Counted from the first letter of the stretch, positions 52,591 through 61,048 are shown. The stretch is DNA of 64,000 nucleotides from Mycolicibacterium rutilum (GCF_900108565.1 NZ_LT629971.1:1054001-1118000); one strand, 5' to 3'. Translations and numbers: made by a program. The notes: generated by a model from the letters alone, not told the origin.

Positions 52591-55096
52591 AGCCTCGCTG
52601 ACCGCCGCCCCCGAAGGGACCGACCCCGACGAACTGTTGATGTCGTTCGCCGGGTGGGCCGAGGCCAACGGCACCACGCTGTATCCCGCGCAGGAGGAGG
52701 CGCTGATCGAACTGGTCAGCGGCGCCAACGTCATCCTCGCCACGCCGACCGGTTCGGGGAAGTCGTTGGTGGCCACCGGGGCGCTGTTCGCGGCGCTGGC
52801 GGCGCGGCGGCGCAGCTACTACACCGCCCCGATCAAGGCTCTGGTCAGCGAGAAGTTCTTCGCGCTCTGCGACGTCTTCGGAGCGGCGAACGTCGGAATG
52901 CTGACCGGCGACGCCGCCGTCAACTCCGAGGCGCCGATCATCGCTTGCACCGCAGAGATTCTCGCCAACATCGCGCTGCGTGAAGGAGCCGACGCCGATA
53001 TCGGCCTGGTGGTGATGGACGAGTTCCATTTCTACGGTGATCCCGACCGCGGCTGGGCCTGGCAGGTGCCGCTGCTGGAGTTGCCGAAGGCGCAGTTCCT
53101 GCTGATGTCGGCGACGCTCGGCGACGTCACGTTCCTGCGCGACGACCTCACGCGGCGCACCGGACGGCCCACGGCGCTCGTCGCCAACGCTGAACGTCCC
53201 GTGCCGCTGTTTTTTTCGTATGCGACGACGCCGATGCACGAGACGATCGGCGACCTGCTCGACACCCGGCAGGCACCGATCTACGTCGTGCACTTCACCC
53301 AGGCGTCGGCACTGGAACGCGCGCAGGCACTGATGAGCGTCAACGTGTGCACCCGGGAGGAGAAGGCCACCATCGCCGAGCACATCGGCGCGTTCCGGTT
53401 CTCCACCGCGTTCGGTTCGACGCTGTCGCGGCTGGTGCGACACGGCATCGGTGTGCACCACGCCGGGATGCTGCCGAAGTACCGGCGGCTGGTCGAACAG
53501 CTCGCCCAGGCCGGCCTGCTCAAGGTCATCTGCGGCACCGACACCCTCGGCGTCGGCATCAACGTGCCGATCCGCACCGTGGTCTTCTCGGCGCTGTCCA
53601 AGTACGACGGTGTGCGCACGCGGCTGCTCAACGCCCGCGAGTTCCACCAGATCGCGGGCCGGGCCGGCCGGGCCGGCTACGACACCGCGGGCACGGTCGT
53701 CGTGCAGGCACCCGACCACGAGGTGGAGAACCTCAAGCAGTTCGCCAAGGTTGCCGACGATCCGAAGAAGCGCCGAAAGCTGGTGCGTCGCAAGGCACCC
53801 GAGGGCATGGTCCCGTGGAGCGAGTCGACCATGACCCGGCTGGTCGACGCCACCCCGGAGGCGTTGACCAGCAATATGCGCGTGTCCACGGCGATGATCC
53901 TCGACGTAGTGGCCCGGCCCGGTGACCCGTTCGCGGCGATGCGGCGGCTGCTGACCGACAATCACGAACCACGCAGGCGACAGCTCCAACACATCCGCGA
54001 GGCCGTCGGCATCGCCCGCTCGCTGTTGCAGGCCGGCGTGCTCGAGCGGCTCGACGAACCGCAGCCCGACGGGCGCCGCTACCGGCTGACCGTCGACCTG
54101 CCACCGGACTTCGCGCTCAACCAGCCGCTGTCGACCTTCGCGCTGGCCGCTGTCGAGACGCTCGACCCGGAGTCGGAGACCTTCGCATTTAACGTCATCT
54201 CCGTGATCGAGGCGACGCTGGAAGATCCGCGGCAGATCCTGGCCGCGCAGCTGAACAAGGCCAGAGGCGAGGCGGTGGCCGCGATGAAAGCCGAGGGCAT
54301 CGAGTACGACGAGCGCATCGAGCTTCTCGACGATGTCAGCTACCCCAAGCCGCTCGAGGAACTCCTCACCCACACCTTCGAGGTCTACCTGCGGAGCAAT
54401 CCGTGGGCCGCCGACGGCCGGCTGTCGCCGAAGTCGGTGGTGCGCGAGATGTGGGAGCGCGCCATGACGTTTCGCGAGTATGTCAGCGAGTACGGGCTGA
54501 CCCGCTCCGAGGGCGCGGTGCTGCGCTATCTGTCCGACGCTTACAAGGCCCTACGGTCGGGTGTGCCCGCCGCGGCCAGGACCGAGGAGTTCACCGACAT
54601 CGTCGAGTGGCTCGGTGAGCTTGTCCGTCAGGTGGATTCGAGCCTGCTCGACGAGTGGGAACAGCTGACCAGCCCGGATCAGCCGCACGACGTGCCGGTC
54701 GCGATGTCCGCGAAGCCCCGACCACTGACCGGCAATCAGCGGGCCTTCACCGCGATGGTGCGCAACGCGTTGTTCCGGCGGGTGGAACTGTTCGCCCGGC
54801 GCCGGTGGTCCGAACTCGGCGAACTCGACCGGGGCTCCGGGTGGACGGCCGAACGCTGGGCCGAACTCGGCGACGAGTACTTCGCCGAGCACGACGACGT
54901 CGGCACGGGCCCCGACGCACGGGGCCCGGCCATGCTGATCATCGAGCGCGAACCCGACGTGTGGCGGGTCCGCCAGATCCTCGATGACCCTGCCGGAGAC
55001 CACGATTGGGGATTCACGGTCGACGTGGATCTCGCGGAGTCCGACGAGGCCGGCGCGGCGGTCCTGCGGCTCACCGACGCGGGTCGGCTTGACTGA
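52583..55096 (+). CDS. Ski2-like DEAD/DEAH helicase with DUF3516 domain
   Basis: An 837-residue superfamily 2 helicase. Motif I is TPTGSGKS (residues 54-61), motif II DEFH (146-149), motif III SAT (176-178), and motif VI IAGRAGRAGYD. The C-terminal half carries the actinobacterial DUF3516-type region, with EYGLTRSEGAVLRYLSDAYKALR. RNA or DNA unwinding is predicted; the Ski2-like core suggests RNA. GTG at 52583 overlaps the LysR stop. Its end overlaps the convergent doxX gene by 26 bases. Confidence 0.92.
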   Translation: MPEASLTAAPEGTDPDELLMSFAGWAEANGTTLYPAQEEALIELVSGANVILATPTGSGKSLVATGALFAALAARRRSYYTAPIKALVSEKFFALCDVFGAANVGMLTGDAAVNSEAPIIACTAEILANIALREGADADIGLVVMDEFHFYGDPDRGWAWQVPLLELPKAQFLLMSATLGDVTFLRDDLTRRTGRPTALVANAERPVPLFFSYATTPMHETIGDLLDTRQAPIYVVHFTQASALERAQALMSVNVCTREEKATIAEHIGAFRFSTAFGSTLSRLVRHGIGVHHAGMLPKYRRLVEQLAQAGLLKVICGTDTLGVGINVPIRTVVFSALSKYDGVRTRLLNAREFHQIAGRAGRAGYDTAGTVVVQAPDHEVENLKQFAKVADDPKKRRKLVRRKAPEGMVPWSESTMTRLVDATPEALTSNMRVSTAMILDVVARPGDPFAAMRRLLTDNHEPRRRQLQHIREAVGIARSLLQAGVLERLDEPQPDGRRYRLTVDLPPDFALNQPLSTFALAAVETLDPESETFAFNVISVIEATLEDPRQILAAQLNKARGEAVAAMKAEGIEYDERIELLDDVSYPKPLEELLTHTFEVYLRSNPWAADGRLSPKSVVREMWERAMTFREYVSEYGLTRSEGAVLRYLSDAYKALRSGVPAAARTEEFTDIVEWLGELVRQVDSSLLDEWEQLTSPDQPHDVPVAMSAKPRPLTGNQRAFTAMVRNALFRRVELFARRRWSELGELDRGSGWTAERWAELGDEYFAEHDDVGTGPDARGPAMLIIEREPDVWRVRQILDDPAGDHDWGFTVDVDLAESDEAGAAVLRLTDAGRLD

Positions 55097-55559
55097 GCGC
55101 CTGCAGCGATTCGCCGAGGCTCCACACCGCCACACCGATCAGCACGAGGTCCTTGAGAAGAAACTGCCCCGGCAGCCCCGACAGCACCGGGATCGGGCCG
55201 GCGTGTGCGGACACCACGCCCGGCGTGGTGAACAGGAAACTCAACGTCCCGAGGAACAGCACGATCGCCATCGCACTGCCGACCGCCGAACTGCGCGCCG
55301 AAAACGGCCGCACCGCAATGAGAACCGCGGCGATGATCTCGGCGGATCCGAGCGCGACCGCCACCTGCTGCACGCTGAGGATGTCGTAGATCCAGCTCAT
55401 CAGCGGGCTGTGCTCGATCAGCGTGCGGCTCTCCATCTTCACGTACTTGCCGACACCGATCCACGCGAGCACCACGACCAGGCCGTACCGGCAGATCACC
55501 TGTCCGGCCGCGGTGATGCGGGCCGGTGTCACGGGCGTCATGGCGGCTGTGCTGGTCAA
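55071..55559 (-). CDS. DoxX-family membrane protein
   Basis: A 162-residue protein with four hydrophobic helices (ICRYGLVVVLAWIGVGKYV, VAVALGSAEIIAAVLIAV, VGSAMAIVLFLGTLSFLF, FLLKDLVLIGVAVWSLGE), in the DoxX/DUF417-like group linked to redox stress. I chose the TTG at 55557-55559, which overlaps the anti-sigma stop as TTGA and has AGGAGG just upstream; an ATG lies six codons later. It is the third gene of the sigma/anti-sigma operon. Confidence 0.83.
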   Translation of the reverse strand: MTSTAAMTPVTPARITAAGQVICRYGLVVVLAWIGVGKYVKMESRTLIEHSPLMSWIYDILSVQQVAVALGSAEIIAAVLIAVRPFSARSSAVGSAMAIVLFLGTLSFLFTTPGVVSAHAGPIPVLSGLPGQFLLKDLVLIGVAVWSLGESLQALSQADPRR

Positions 55560-55789
55560 CGTTCCTCCTGCGTTTCGCCATTGTCTGCGCGGACGGCGGC
55601 CAGCAACCCGTCGAAGTCCTCGGCGCACGGGCCACACGCAAGCAGGTGCGCCAGCAGCCCCGGATACCGCTGTTCGCGTTCTCCGGCAGGCAAATCGACG
55701 TAGATGTGCAGAACCGCCACCGCCTCCTCACATCCGACGTCGCGTGGATCGGTGTCGAGGAACCGGTTCAGTCGGGTCCAGTCGGTCAC
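55556..55789 (-). CDS. Zinc-type anti-sigma factor (ZAS-like)
   Basis: A 77-residue protein with HLLACGPCAED, an HxxxCxxC motif that with Cys20 upstream matches the zinc-binding anti-sigma domain. Its GTG overlaps the sigma factor stop (GTGA at 55786-55789). ZAS proteins bind the cognate ECF factor and, when redox-active, release it on thiol oxidation. No membrane helix is present, so it is soluble. Confidence 0.85.
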   Translation of the reverse strand: MTDWTRLNRFLDTDPRDVGCEEAVAVLHIYVDLPAGEREQRYPGLLAHLLACGPCAEDFDGLLAAVRADNGETQEER

Positions 55790-56403
55790 GTCTTGTCCAA
55801 TGCCACGCGGTTGGTCAGATACTCATTGGCGACGAGGAAGTCGCGGATCTTACGTCGCGCCTCGAAAACAGTTTTGTAGATGGCGTTCCGGTTGGTTCCG
55901 AGCCTGTCGACCAGTGCGTCGAGCGGGATGCCGCGCAGCACGATGTCGACGAACATCTGGCGTTGGCGTTCGGTGAGCGTGGTCTCCACGGCTTGGCGGA
56001 TGGCGGCGGTCAGTTCGGCGGCTTCGGCGTGCTCGCTCGGGTCGACGCCGAACCGCTCCGGCAGCCGGTTCCAATCCTCGACATCGAGATCCGGCGGCGG
56101 GTTGCGCCAGTAGTGCCGCCCGATCTTGTTGGCCACCTCGAGGATCACGAACTTGTAGGCCCAGGTGGTGAAGCGGCTCTCGCCGCGAAACGTCGCCAGC
56201 TTGCCCAGGATCGCCATCGTCGCGTCCGACGCCGCCTGCGCGGCGATATCGTCGAGTTCGGTGCCGGTGATGGGGGTCTGGCGACGTCGGACCTCGCCGT
56301 GCGCGACCCGCAACGACTGCGCGTGCAGATCAGCGATGCCGGTATCCCGCTCGGTGCACGTGGCGTCGAGTATCCGCAGCCATTCGCGCGACTCGGCGTC
56401 CAC
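55786..56403 (-). CDS. ECF sigma factor
   Basis: A 205-residue sigma-70-like factor. Region 2 contains FRGESRFTTWAYKFVILEVANKI and region 4 LTERQRQMFVDIVLRGIPLDALVDRLGTNRNAIYKTVFEARRKI (key part: NRNAIYKTVFEARRK). GTG at 56403 follows AGGGAG. Downstream lie its overlapping anti-sigma gene and doxX. The upstream region carries a promoter-like element that is repeated in mirror image toward the peroxiredoxin, pointing to autoregulation. Confidence 0.93.
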   Translation of the reverse strand: MDAESREWLRILDATCTERDTGIADLHAQSLRVAHGEVRRRQTPITGTELDDIAAQAASDATMAILGKLATFRGESRFTTWAYKFVILEVANKIGRHYWRNPPPDLDVEDWNRLPERFGVDPSEHAEAAELTAAIRQAVETTLTERQRQMFVDIVLRGIPLDALVDRLGTNRNAIYKTVFEARRKIRDFLVANEYLTNRVALDKT

Positions 56404-56441
56404 CTCACACTCCCTTGCTGTCCGTCGCGGGCCTGTCGATT

Positions 56442-56475
56442 ATTAGCGACGCGATCTGCCGGCGTCTTACCTGCC
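56442..56475 (-). promoter_or_regulatory. Predicted ECF promoter of the sigma operon
   Basis: On the minus strand GCAGGTAAG (56475 to 56467) is followed after 19 bases by GCTAAT (56447 to 56442), 38 bases before the sigma start codon. The same two elements with the same 19-base spacing occur on the plus strand at 56517-56550, so they are the likely -35 and -10 elements read by this ECF factor. Confidence 0.65.
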
Positions 56476-56516
56476 GAGCGGAATTTTCTTCTCCGCCGCC
56501 TCCCACAGCTGATCCG

Positions 56517-56550
56517 CAGGTAAGGCGAGCGTCGGCGCCCGGCGCTAATT
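56517..56550 (+). promoter_or_regulatory. Predicted ECF promoter of the peroxiredoxin gene
   Basis: GCAGGTAAG (56517-56525), 19 bases, GCTAAT (56545-56550). The peroxiredoxin ATG is at 56555, only 4 bases after the -10-like element, so transcription would begin at or next to the start codon and give a leaderless mRNA. No ribosome site is seen upstream, which agrees. Confidence 0.65.
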
Positions 56551-56554
56551 CCAT

Positions 56555-57028
56555 ATGGCTGTTCTGCACCCCGGTAACCCGTTTCCCCCTCTGTCCATCA
56601 CGCCGCCCGGCGCCGATCCGGTGCAGGTGCCGGACGTCTTCGACGGCTGGTTCGGTGTCGTGCTGTTCTACCGCGGCGCCTGGTGTCCGTACTGCGTGGC
56701 GCAGCTGCGCGCGTTCCAGCGCGCCACCGATGCGCTGCACGACGCCGAGGTGGCCGTGGTGGCGTTGTCCGTCGACGACGAGGCCACCACCGCGGACCTG
56801 ATCGCCAAACACCGGCTCACGTTCCCGATCGGGCACAGCGCCGACGCCGCCGCGCTCGCCGAACTGACCGGAGCGTTCGTCAACGCCGACCCCGTGTTTT
56901 TGCAGTCGACCGGCTTCGTCTTGGATCCGCAGGGCAAAGTGGTGATCAGCGTGTACTCCAGCGGCGCGATCGGCCGGCTCGTTCCCGAGGACGTCGTCGC
57001 GCTGGTCCGCTACATCCGGCAGCACTGA
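56555..57028 (+). CDS. Peroxiredoxin / AhpC-TSA family protein
   Basis: A 157-residue thioredoxin-fold peroxidase. The active site is YRGAWCPYCVAQLRAF with Cys44 and Cys47, an atypical CxxC form of peroxiredoxin-like proteins. It would reduce peroxides with thiol donors. It faces the ECF sigma operon and has a matching promoter copy, so it is a likely member of that sigma factor's regulon. The glycosidase-like gene begins directly after its stop. Confidence 0.9.
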   Translation: MAVLHPGNPFPPLSITPPGADPVQVPDVFDGWFGVVLFYRGAWCPYCVAQLRAFQRATDALHDAEVAVVALSVDDEATTADLIAKHRLTFPIGHSADAAALAELTGAFVNADPVFLQSTGFVLDPQGKVVISVYSSGAIGRLVPEDVVALVRYIRQH

Positions 57029-58108
57029 ATGTTCGCCGTAGCGCGGTCGGACCGGTGGCATTTCGTCAGTCCGGACGGTGCGTCGTTCCTGTCGATCGGT
57101 GTCGTGCACGCCGACGACACGAACCTGCGCTATCGGCACAACATCGGTATCTTCACGGCGCGCTACGGCGGCTCCCGGCAGCGGTGGCTGAGCGAGGGCC
57201 TGGTCCCGGAGATGACGTCGTGGGGGTTCAATACCCTCGGCTGGACCTCGGAGTACGTCAGCGGCTCAGGGCTGGCTACCGAAGCCGACGTCGTCGACCT
57301 CGGCCACTCTGCCGGTCTACCCGCCGACGACGTTGCCGCGCTGGGCATTCCGTACACCTTGTCGATGCGCATTGCCGAGATCGAACAGTGGAACGGTCAC
57401 CCGGCCTACCGCGATCCACGGACGCCGGCCTTCGCACAGTGGTGCGACCATCTCGCCAGGACCGTGTGCCGTCCCGACGATCCGAATCTGCTGGGGTATT
57501 TCCTGGTCGACGTGCCGTGCTGGGATCGCCATCCCTCGGGCGCGGGTTGGCCACCGGACGAGCTCGCGTCCATCGCCGACGCCTACTACCGCACCGCGAC
57601 CGGGGCCATCCGGCGCCACGATCCTCATCACCTGATCCTCGGGGACCGCTACGGCACCCGGCGCGGTGTACCGGACGCGGTGCTCGACGCGATGGCGCCC
57701 TACGTCGACGTGCTGTCGGTGCAGACGTTTCCCGGCCCCGACCCGCGCCGGTTGGACGCGGCCTTGAAGCTGATCGAGCGCTGGCATCACCGCACCCGGC
57801 TGCCCGTGCTGATCGCCGACACCGGGAACTGGTGTCCCACCACGATGAGCCCCGACCGGACCGGTTCGTTCCGCGACCAACGAGAGCGAGGCGCGGGTTA
57901 CGTCGCATCCGCCGAGGAGTTCACCGCGCGGCCGTGGTGCCTGGGCTGGCACTGGTGCAGCTGGCTGGAGAATCCGCATCGCGGGTTCGGCCTCAAGGAT
58001 CCGTGGGACGAGCCGTACCGGGAGTTGACCGACCTGGTCACCGAGACGAACCACCGGCTGAGGGGCGCCGCGTGCCGCACCAATGCCCGGCGGCGCGCGA
58101 GTCGATGA
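57029..58108 (+). CDS. Glycoside-hydrolase-like TIM-barrel protein
   Basis: A 359-residue protein resembling clan GH-A barrels such as agarase-like proteins: TSWGFNTLGWTSEYV, LLGYFLVDVPCWDRHP, LSVQTFPGPDPRR, PVLIADTGNWCPT and GWHWCSWLENPHRG. At the strand-4 end the usual Asn-Glu is LVDVP, and at strand 7 the expected Glu is Asp in LIADTG, so a normal retaining mechanism is doubtful. No signal peptide is present. ATG at 57029 follows the peroxiredoxin TGA with no gap. Confidence 0.72.
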   Translation: MFAVARSDRWHFVSPDGASFLSIGVVHADDTNLRYRHNIGIFTARYGGSRQRWLSEGLVPEMTSWGFNTLGWTSEYVSGSGLATEADVVDLGHSAGLPADDVAALGIPYTLSMRIAEIEQWNGHPAYRDPRTPAFAQWCDHLARTVCRPDDPNLLGYFLVDVPCWDRHPSGAGWPPDELASIADAYYRTATGAIRRHDPHHLILGDRYGTRRGVPDAVLDAMAPYVDVLSVQTFPGPDPRRLDAALKLIERWHHRTRLPVLIADTGNWCPTTMSPDRTGSFRDQRERGAGYVASAEEFTARPWCLGWHWCSWLENPHRGFGLKDPWDEPYRELTDLVTETNHRLRGAACRTNARRRASR

Positions 58109-58179
58109 TGACCAGATCCCGACGGTAGTTGGCCAGCCCGCCACTGTCGGACGGCGCAGCGAATCGGCACCGTGTGGTC

Positions 58180-58848
58180 ATGACCACCAACACAAACGTC
58201 GCCGATCCCGCGGTGTGGAACCTGCCGGATTCGGAGATCTGCACTGCAGCACTGCAACTGGTGCACAATGTCTCGCCGGCGTTCCTCGCCAACCACTGCG
58301 TCCGCAGTTATCTGTTCGGGCGCGAACTGGCCACCGCACAGGGCCTCCGCGCCGGTGCCGACTACGACGAGGAATTGGTTTTCCTCGCCTGTGCGCTGCA
58401 CGACCTCGGCATCACCGAGTACGGCGGCGGCAGCCAGCGATTCGAGGTCGATGGCGCCGACGCCGCGGTCCGCTTCCTGCGCGAGCACAACGTCACCGAA
58501 GACCGGCTCACCCCCGTGTGGCAGGCCATCGCCCTGCACACCAGTGTGGGGTTGGCGCATCGGTTCGGACCTGAGCAGTCCGTCACGCACTTCGGAATCA
58601 GCCTGGACATCAACGGTTTCGGCACGGAGCAGCTGCCGCCCGGTTTCGCTGAGCGAGTGCACGCGGCATTCCCGCGCCACGATCTGGGCTACGCGATCAC
58701 CGACCTGATCGCCCAGGGCACCGCGGCCGACCCAACGAAGGCGCCGCCGTTCTCGTTTCCCGCACACGTGCACGAGCTGATCAACGGCGGCAGGCTGACC
58801 TTCCTCGACGTGGTCGCGGCCTCACCGTGGGGTGACCGACCCCGGTAG
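58180..58848 (+). CDS. HD-domain phosphohydrolase-like protein
   Basis: A 222-residue HD-superfamily protein with His39 in LANHCVRSYLFGREL, the HD pair at 74-75 in ACALHDLGITEYGG and a later His in ALHTSVGLAHRFGPE. The pattern resembles cyanamide-hydratase-type HD proteins, so the activity could be hydration of a small nitrile-like compound or phosphohydrolysis. ATG at 58180 is chosen. It lies 71 bases after the glycosidase-like gene on the same strand. Confidence 0.82.
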   Translation: MTTNTNVADPAVWNLPDSEICTAALQLVHNVSPAFLANHCVRSYLFGRELATAQGLRAGADYDEELVFLACALHDLGITEYGGGSQRFEVDGADAAVRFLREHNVTEDRLTPVWQAIALHTSVGLAHRFGPEQSVTHFGISLDINGFGTEQLPPGFAERVHAAFPRHDLGYAITDLIAQGTAADPTKAPPFSFPAHVHELINGGRLTFLDVVAASPWGDRPR

Positions 58849-58910
58849 CGACATTCCCTGGTGTTGTCCGCGCGCAACACGATCCCGATCGCGGGCTCGA
58901 CGATCGTCGC

Positions 58911-59153
58911 ATGACGATGACACACCACACCCCCCAACCCCGTCGGCGCCGGCACGCCTGGCCGATCTGCGCGCGCACCGGCAAGCGCCGACTCGGTGAG
59001 CGCAAGGACGTCAAGCTGGTTCTCCAGGATGCCCGCCACACCCGGGCACACGCGCAGCTGCGCGACTCCACTTCCGCGTGGACAGTTGTCCGCGGCTACC
59101 GGTGCGAGCACTGCAGCGGTTGGCATCTCACCTCACAGCCCGCACGCACCTGA
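58911..59153 (+). CDS. Small basic protein with Cys pair, possible zinc ribbon
   Basis: An 80-residue basic protein. Cys20 in WPICARTGKRRLGERKD and a C-terminal RCEHCSGWHLT (CxxC plus His) could bind one zinc. The region between them is rich in Arg and Lys. I do not recognise a named family; small basic proteins of this sort may bind RNA or DNA. It is followed within 15 bases by a strong hairpin terminator. Start may be ATG at 58911 or 58917. Confidence 0.62.
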   Translation: MTMTHHTPQPRRRRHAWPICARTGKRRLGERKDVKLVLQDARHTRAHAQLRDSTSAWTVVRGYRCEHCSGWHLTSQPART

Positions 59154-59167
59154 TCGCGACCCAAGGA

Positions 59168-59192
59168 AAGGCCGCCCCCTGTGGGCGGCCTT
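59168..59192. terminator. Hairpin terminator between convergent genes
   Basis: AAGGCCGCC (59168-59176) and GGCGGCCTT (59184-59192) pair perfectly around CCCTGTG, followed by TCTCGTTGT, a weak T-rich tail on the plus strand. It separates the small basic protein gene from the convergent OmpA-like gene, whose stop is at 59200. Confidence 0.82.
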
Positions 59193-59199
59193 CTCGTTG

Positions 59200-60378
59200 T
59201 CAGGAGTCGATCCTGATTCGCGTTGTCCGGTTGAGCGCCGCGGTCGCCGGATCCACCACCGGTGGATTCGCGGTGTAGCCCAGTCCCTCACAACGGACCT
59301 GCGCCGGGTCGACACCGAGCGTGTCGACGAGCAGACGTTCGACCCTCCGCGCACGCGCGGTCGCGAGCGCAACATGGTCGAGCCAGCCCGTCGGACCATT
59401 GGACGTCGTGCCCGACACGGTGACGCTCCGCGTACCGTCACCATTCAGATAGTCGGCCACCGGTCGCAGTGCGTCGGCGGCCGCGGCCGGGTCGGCGAGT
59501 TCGTCGGTGTCGAGCCCGAATCGCAGTTCGCTGTTTCCGATGAATCGGAGGGTCTTGCCCACCGGCGCCATCACCGCATCCGGCTCGGGCGTCACGGGGT
59601 TCACGGTGTGCCGGGTCTCGGGTCCCGGCTCCGTGCGCGGTGTCGGAACCAGGTCGAGTCGGCCCCCGCACGCGGCGATGACGGCCTGCCAGATCTTGCC
59701 CACCTGGTCGACCTGCCGAAGGGACAGCTTCTGCTGCGGTTCGACGCCGTATCCCGCGCCGTACATCGTCATGCTGGTGCCGGCGAGACTGGCCGGGCAG
59801 CCACCGTGTGCAGCCAGGAAGTCGGCGACCTCGCCGGGGTCTGCTGCGGTCATTCCGGGCCTGGTCATGTCGACGGCGCCACTGTCGCTCAGCCCGTTGT
59901 CGACGATGAGCACCCGCGTGGTCGAACCGGTCTGCCGTCCCTGGTCGGCGGCCATCGTGAGAGCGGCCAAGAGGTCATGGTGTTCGGAGGATGCCTCGGC
60001 GGTCTGCACCGCGGTCAGCACCGTCGAGTGGGCGACGGTGAGATCGTCCTGATATGCCTGCGGATTGGCCGACTCAGGCTGTCCGTCGTTCAGCGACCAG
60101 GTCGCCGATCGGAGCACCAGTCGCGGCCGCCCTTCGGCGGTCACCACGCTGATCGGTGTGGTCGACCTGATCGCCGATTCGACTTCGCACGCCGCGGCCA
60201 CCGGCACCGACGGCGACGAGGCGCCCTGATGGACCGCGACAACGAGCACCAGCGCCGACGCAGCGGGAGGACTACATGGCGGACCCGCCGGGCCGAGCTC
60301 GGTTGGGGAGCAAGCTGTCAAAGAAGCGATCGCATACACCGCGAGGGCGCAGAACCGTGAAACATGCTGTGCTGTCAT
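59200..60378 (-). CDS. OmpA-like lipoprotein
   Basis: A 392-residue protein. The start ATG at 60378 gives a short lipoprotein signal with lipobox SLTAC, so the mature protein is lipid-anchored outside. The middle region resembles a von Willebrand-like or periplasmic binding fold (VLIVDNGLSDSGAVDM). The last 120 residues form an OmpA/MotB peptidoglycan-binding domain, with FGLDTDELADPAAAADALRP, ATARARRVERLLVDTLGV and RTTRIRID. It lies 52 bases after the six-helix protein gene, with a hairpin between. Confidence 0.85.
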   Translation of the reverse strand: MTAQHVSRFCALAVYAIASLTACSPTELGPAGPPCSPPAASALVLVVAVHQGASSPSVPVAAACEVESAIRSTTPISVVTAEGRPRLVLRSATWSLNDGQPESANPQAYQDDLTVAHSTVLTAVQTAEASSEHHDLLAALTMAADQGRQTGSTTRVLIVDNGLSDSGAVDMTRPGMTAADPGEVADFLAAHGGCPASLAGTSMTMYGAGYGVEPQQKLSLRQVDQVGKIWQAVIAACGGRLDLVPTPRTEPGPETRHTVNPVTPEPDAVMAPVGKTLRFIGNSELRFGLDTDELADPAAAADALRPVADYLNGDGTRSVTVSGTTSNGPTGWLDHVALATARARRVERLLVDTLGVDPAQVRCEGLGYTANPPVVDPATAALNRTTRIRIDS

Positions 60379-60401
60379 AGTTCCCACTGAACCACCAGGT
60401 A

Positions 60402-60442
60402 CGCGCCCGCTGTTGTGCGAGCGCAACACCCTAGCGGGCGCG
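60402..60442. other. Stem-loop at the end of the histidine-kinase operon
   Basis: CGCGCCCGCT (60402-60411) and AGCGGGCGCG (60433-60442) are perfect complements, and the loop contains a second pairing GTTG/CAAC. The stop codon of the six-helix protein (60431-60433) lies within the structure. It could terminate or attenuate transcription before the OmpA-like gene. Confidence 0.6.
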
Positions 60443-61048
60443 AAGCGCAACGACTCGGGCACCGTAGAGCGCGGCGGTGATCACCGAGATCAGAGCGGTG
60501 ATCGCGGCGAGCGCGAGCACCACGTTCGGCCACCCCGATTCACTCGGGATCAGGAACGGGTACGGCACGGTGAACCTCGTCGTCGCCCCGGCGATGCTCA
60601 CGGCCGCGAGATACAGCGCAGCCCAACCGTATGCCGACACCATCCAGGTTCCCAATCCTCGCTGCGGCGGCCGCACCAGCAGCTCGGCGACGACGAGCAC
60701 CGGCGCCACACCGTGCAGGAGCACGGTGGCCGTTCTCACCCACCCGTCGTCCCAGGGCTGAAACCAGGTGCCCGTCGGCGTGGCGGGCGCGATCACCACT
60801 GCGAAGATCAGCGCGGACAGCACAACACCGACCGCACCGGCGATTCTGAGCCGGTTCACGGCGGCGCGCTCCGGCCACGCCAGAGAAGCGGCCGCGGCCG
60901 CGCCTGTGAGCAAGGCGGAACAGATTGTGAAGTACACCAGCGGAAACCGCGGATCTGTCGACTGTACGAACTGGCAGGCCACACCGAGCATCTCGGTGCC
61001 CACGACACCGACGGTCAGCCAGCGTGATCCCCTCGCCACTGTCCTCAC
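60431..61048 (-). CDS. Six-helix membrane protein
   Basis: A 205-residue integral membrane protein with about six helices (for example WLTVGVVGTEMLGVACQFV, VGVVLSALIFAVVIAPA, VLLHGVAPVLVVAELLV and VLALAAITALISVITAALYG). It resembles Pr6Pr/FAR-17a-like six-pass proteins, which include fatty-acyl-hydroxy-ester hydrolases, but I see no decisive catalytic residues. GTG at 61048 overlaps the hydrolase stop as GTGA, so it belongs to the overlapped operon. Confidence 0.75.
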   Translation of the reverse strand: MRTVARGSRWLTVGVVGTEMLGVACQFVQSTDPRFPLVYFTICSALLTGAAAAASLAWPERAAVNRLRIAGAVGVVLSALIFAVVIAPATPTGTWFQPWDDGWVRTATVLLHGVAPVLVVAELLVRPPQRGLGTWMVSAYGWAALYLAAVSIAGATTRFTVPYPFLIPSESGWPNVVLALAAITALISVITAALYGARVVALRAR

